From JANLQX01 sp043775075 (GTDB lineage: Bacteria > Actinomycetota > Acidimicrobiia > Acidimicrobiales > JANYDT01), in the NCBI GenBank assembly GCA_043775075.1, contig JAYVSS010000027.1, positions 1-23,707 on the forward strand: 23,707 nucleotides of DNA, read 5' to 3'. Below the pieces are notes generated by a model. That model made no database searches, was not told the DNA's origin, and saw only the letters and a program-made list of their open reading frames with translations. How positions within the stretch are numbered: position 1 is the first letter of the stretch; every line of letters begins with the position of its first letter. Made by a program: the position numbers and the translations under genes. This document shows positions 21,908 to 23,707 of this stretch, one piece after another.

Positions 21908-22453
21908 ATGCCCTCTCCGCTTTCCGACGCCCACAGCCTCATCGAGCACGCCCCTCGCCTTCACCCGTTCGTCCTCTTAGGTATCGGCGGGCACGGTGGA
22001 GCAGGAAAATCGACGCTGGCTCGGGCCCTCGCCGAGACCCGGCCAGCCGTCCAGATCGTCCCGACGGATTCGTTCTGGAACGGTTCGCAGTTCGATCTCT
22101 CCCGCCTGCGCCACCAGGTCATCGACGTCTTGCTCACTGGTGTTTGCGCGACCTACGACGAGTGGGACTGGGCCCGAGCGCGAATGGCCGGCACACGAAT
22201 CATCGAGCCCACCGGCGTCGTCATTGTGGAGGGAGTTTGCGCCCTGCACCAGATGTTTCGAGACGACCTCGATGTCCGCATCTGGGTTGATGCCCCGTAC
22301 GAAGATCGGCTCGCCCGTGGCGTCGCCCGGGACGGCGAGCACAGGCGCAGCACCTGGACCGACGTGTGGATGCCGTCCGAAGACAACTATGTCGCCCGGG
22401 ACAAACCGCAAGCGTGCGCCCACCTGATCGTGGACGGCACCAAGCCCTTTTAG
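21908..22453 (+). CDS. Uridine-kinase-like P-loop kinase
   Basis: This 181-residue cytoplasmic P-loop protein has the Walker A motif GIGGHGGAGKS at residues 25 to 35. A likely Walker B or base-site segment, IVPTDSFWNGSQFDLSRL, resembles the D-x-F-Y region of uridine kinase. Next comes GVVIVEGVCALHQMFRDDLDVRIWVDAPYEDRLARGVARD, where EGVCAL and the Asp-rich strand are typical of nucleoside and nucleotide kinases. It is shorter than classical Udk (about 210), and I cannot assign a substrate; phosphorylation of a nucleoside, pantothenate or similar small molecule is possible. It is divergent from the 4-TM/ddl operon, only 50 bp away. The gene stands alone. Confidence 0.8.
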   Translation: MPSPLSDAHSLIEHAPRLHPFVLLGIGGHGGAGKSTLARALAETRPAVQIVPTDSFWNGSQFDLSRLRHQVIDVLLTGVCATYDEWDWARARMAGTRIIEPTGVVIVEGVCALHQMFRDDLDVRIWVDAPYEDRLARGVARDGEHRRSTWTDVWMPSEDNYVARDKPQACAHLIVDGTKPF

Positions 22454-22684
22454 ACGGCGTCGACCAGGGTTCCCAAGCAACCCGCCACGTCGCCCAAGAA
22501 GGCACAAATCGGTCGAAACAACGCCGAAATCGGTCACCCCGGGCAAACAACAAGCCGGGGCTGGGCGATTTCACACTCCAAGCAAGGTTGACGGCGGATC
22601 GGAGCGCGACGGATACCTGCGACCGGATGCGGCTCGCCAGGATGGGCGGCGTTACGCACCCCTCAACCAATCTTGGGAGTAGCC
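22454..22684. other. Non-coding gap, nothing recognisable
   Basis: I see no gene, RNA or clear palindrome in this stretch. AAATCGGTC occurs twice about 23 bp apart, near 22507 and 22530, which may be chance. It runs up to a GGGAG ribosome-like site before the small frame at 22685. Confidence 0.5.
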
Positions 22685-22774
22685 ATGTCCCCCACACCTC
22701 ATGCATTGACCGGTGCTGCCGCTGCCGCGCTCTATCAGCGGGACGGTTTTCGCGACCTCGAATGGCCGCTGTGA
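22685..22774 (+). CDS. Possible 29-residue small ORF
   Basis: The frame begins at ATG 22685 with GGGAG about five bases upstream. It encodes MSPTPHALTGAAAAALYQRD and then GFRDLEWPL. It has an alanine-rich helix-like stretch and no family I recognise. It may be the start of a decayed gene, since it sits directly before a DUF559 remnant in another frame. Low confidence. Confidence 0.2.
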   Translation: MSPTPHALTGAAAAALYQRDGFRDLEWPL

Positions 22775-22791
22775 TGGTGCACCCCGCGTAG

Positions 22792-23140
22792 CGAGCATCG
22801 GCCAACAATGCCATCCGCACGAGGCATTTTGCGACGTCGCCACTGTTCGGTGATCAGCTCTTGCGGAGCTTCGGATTTCGTTGTTGGCGACAGGTCCCGA
22901 TCGTTGGTCCGGCCCACAGGATTTTGCACCGAACGGATTTCGTCCTTCCGTACGTGCGGAGCAGCCGGCCGACATGGTTTCGGCCGGACCAGGGCTTGAT
23001 CATCGAAATCGACAGCAGGCAGCACCACGAACCAGCCTTCGAGAAGGACCACGCCCGCCAATCAACGTATGACCGGCTCGGCTATCGATGGGTGTCGTTC
23101 ACCCCAAACCAGATCGAGCACGAGCCAGCGACGGTGCGAG
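22792..23140 (+). pseudogene. DUF559-type (PD-(D/E)XK) nuclease-domain remnant
   Basis: The frame open from 22792 reads LLRSFGFRCWRQVPIVGPAH, then RILHRTDFVLPYV, and further on GLIIEIDSRQHHEPAFEKDH, then ARQSTYDRLGYRWVSFTPNQ and IEHEPATV. This is the DUF559 nuclease-like domain found in many actinobacterial proteins; the Asp in TDF and the acidic EID fit its active site. The segment between them (RSSRPTWFRPDQ) is longer than usual. There is no start codon with a ribosome site, the N-terminal half of a normal 280-residue protein is missing, and no stop follows: the frame runs on antisense through the CoA-transferase gene. So it is a gene fragment truncated at both ends. Confidence 0.55.
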
Positions 23141-23144
23141 TGGG

Positions 23145-23707
23145 TTATTTGACGGCGCCCGAGGCCAGAAGCCCGTTGATTTCGTCGGCCGAGTACCCGG
23201 CGAGGGCCAACACTTCGGTCGTATGTTGTCCGGCGTGGGCCGGAGGCGATGAAATCTCAGCCACGGTCCGGCTGAACCGGGGGGCGGGGGCGGGTTGCAC
23301 AACTCCGTGCCGTTCGACGAACGTTGAACGAGCGATGTTGTGCGGGTGCAATGGAGCCTCGGCGATGGAGAGCACGGGGGCGAAACAGACGTCCGAGTGT
23401 TCCATGAGGGCACACCATTCGTCGCGAGTTTTCGTACGAAATAGCTCTTGCAGCTTCTCCTTCTTCGACGGCCAACCAGCCCGATCCATCTGGGCGTCCC
23501 ATTCGGTCCCGTCTAGACCGGCGAGACGGCGCAGCTCGGCATAGAACTGCGGCTCGATCGACCCGATCGAGACGTAACGTGCGTCGGAGCACTCGTAGAC
23601 GTCGTAGAAGTGAGCGCCGGTATCGAGCAGATTGGTGCCGCGTTCGGGGTTCCAAATTCCCATCGCCGAAAACGAGTGGAACATCGTCATCAACGTTGCT
23701 GCGCCGT
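23145..23707 (-). CDS. CaiB/BaiF (family III) CoA-transferase, AMACR-like, C-terminal part
   Basis: The visible 187 residues are the C-terminal half of a family III CoA-transferase, most like alpha-methylacyl-CoA racemase. Reading off the window edge, the frame gives GAATLMTMFHSFSAMGIWNP, then ERGTNLLDTGAHFYDVYECS, then DARYVSIGSIEPQFYAELRR. The TTG at 23693 lies inside this block and is not the start. The small domain continues with DEWCALMEHSDVCFAPVLSI and the closing PAHAGQHTTEVLALAGYSADEINGL. Racemases of this type interconvert (2R)- and (2S)-methylacyl-CoA in branched-chain lipid or sterol side-chain breakdown, which would fit the lipid-catabolic genes elsewhere in the window. The N-terminal catalytic residues lie outside, so racemase versus transferase is undecided. 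Confidence 0.9.
   Translation of the reverse strand, partial: GAATLMTMFHSFSAMGIWNPERGTNLLDTGAHFYDVYECSDARYVSIGSIEPQFYAELRRLAGLDGTEWDAQMDRAGWPSKKEKLQELFRTKTRDEWCALMEHSDVCFAPVLSIAEAPLHPHNIARSTFVERHGVVQPAPAPRFSRTVAEISSPPAHAGQHTTEVLALAGYSADEINGLLASGAVK

Overview
The window is 23.7 kb of GC-rich, gene-dense DNA. GTG and TTG starts are frequent. There are many acyl-CoA enzymes, a TetR regulator, and -10-like hexamers placed 6 to 10 bases before start codons, as in leaderless mRNAs. Together these suggest an actinobacterium, perhaps a member of Acidimicrobiia, but the taxon is an inference and no rRNA is present. I saw no rRNA, tRNA, CRISPR array, IS element or prophage.

Left block (1-5968, plus strand): the 3' part of an acyl-CoA dehydrogenase, an APH-fold phosphotransferase (a split version of the ACAD10/11 fusion), a TetR regulator, a D-aminoacylase-like amidohydrolase, and a 14-TM MFS exporter whose start overlaps the amidohydrolase stop. 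This looks like one catabolic operon with its own regulator. A 330-bp gap follows. It carries five copies of a 17-bp element, four of them arranged as two 50-bp inverted repeats, upstream of a zinc alcohol dehydrogenase (6299-7393).

Middle block (7407-15039): a methyltransferase and an MDR oxidoreductase are divergent. A gap follows with gene remnants and a 30-bp near-perfect palindrome. Next comes a minus-strand run of acyl-CoA ligase, a broken Uma2 nuclease gene, surE, miaA and a 51-residue DUF427 mini-gene. A secreted L,D-transpeptidase is divergent from that run.

Right block (15036-23707): mutY shares its stop tetranucleotide CTAG with the transpeptidase gene. Then come a MaoC hydratase resembling mesaconyl-CoA hydratase, an EamA exporter, a broken PPOX gene, and a 542-residue acyl-CoA dehydrogenase resembling methylsuccinyl-CoA dehydrogenase. 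The hydratase and dehydrogenase would perform consecutive steps of the ethylmalonyl-CoA pathway of acetyl-CoA assimilation. After them lie a second APH-fold kinase, D-Ala-D-Ala ligase and a 4-TM protein in one minus-strand operon, a divergent uridine-kinase-like P-loop kinase, a DUF559 remnant, and the 3' end of a CaiB/BaiF CoA-transferase.

Overall this is chromosomal core and lipid-catabolism DNA. Several gaps between intact genes hold decayed gene pieces. The least explained signals are the repeat array before the alcohol dehydrogenase, the recurring leaderless start layout, and the 30-bp palindrome.
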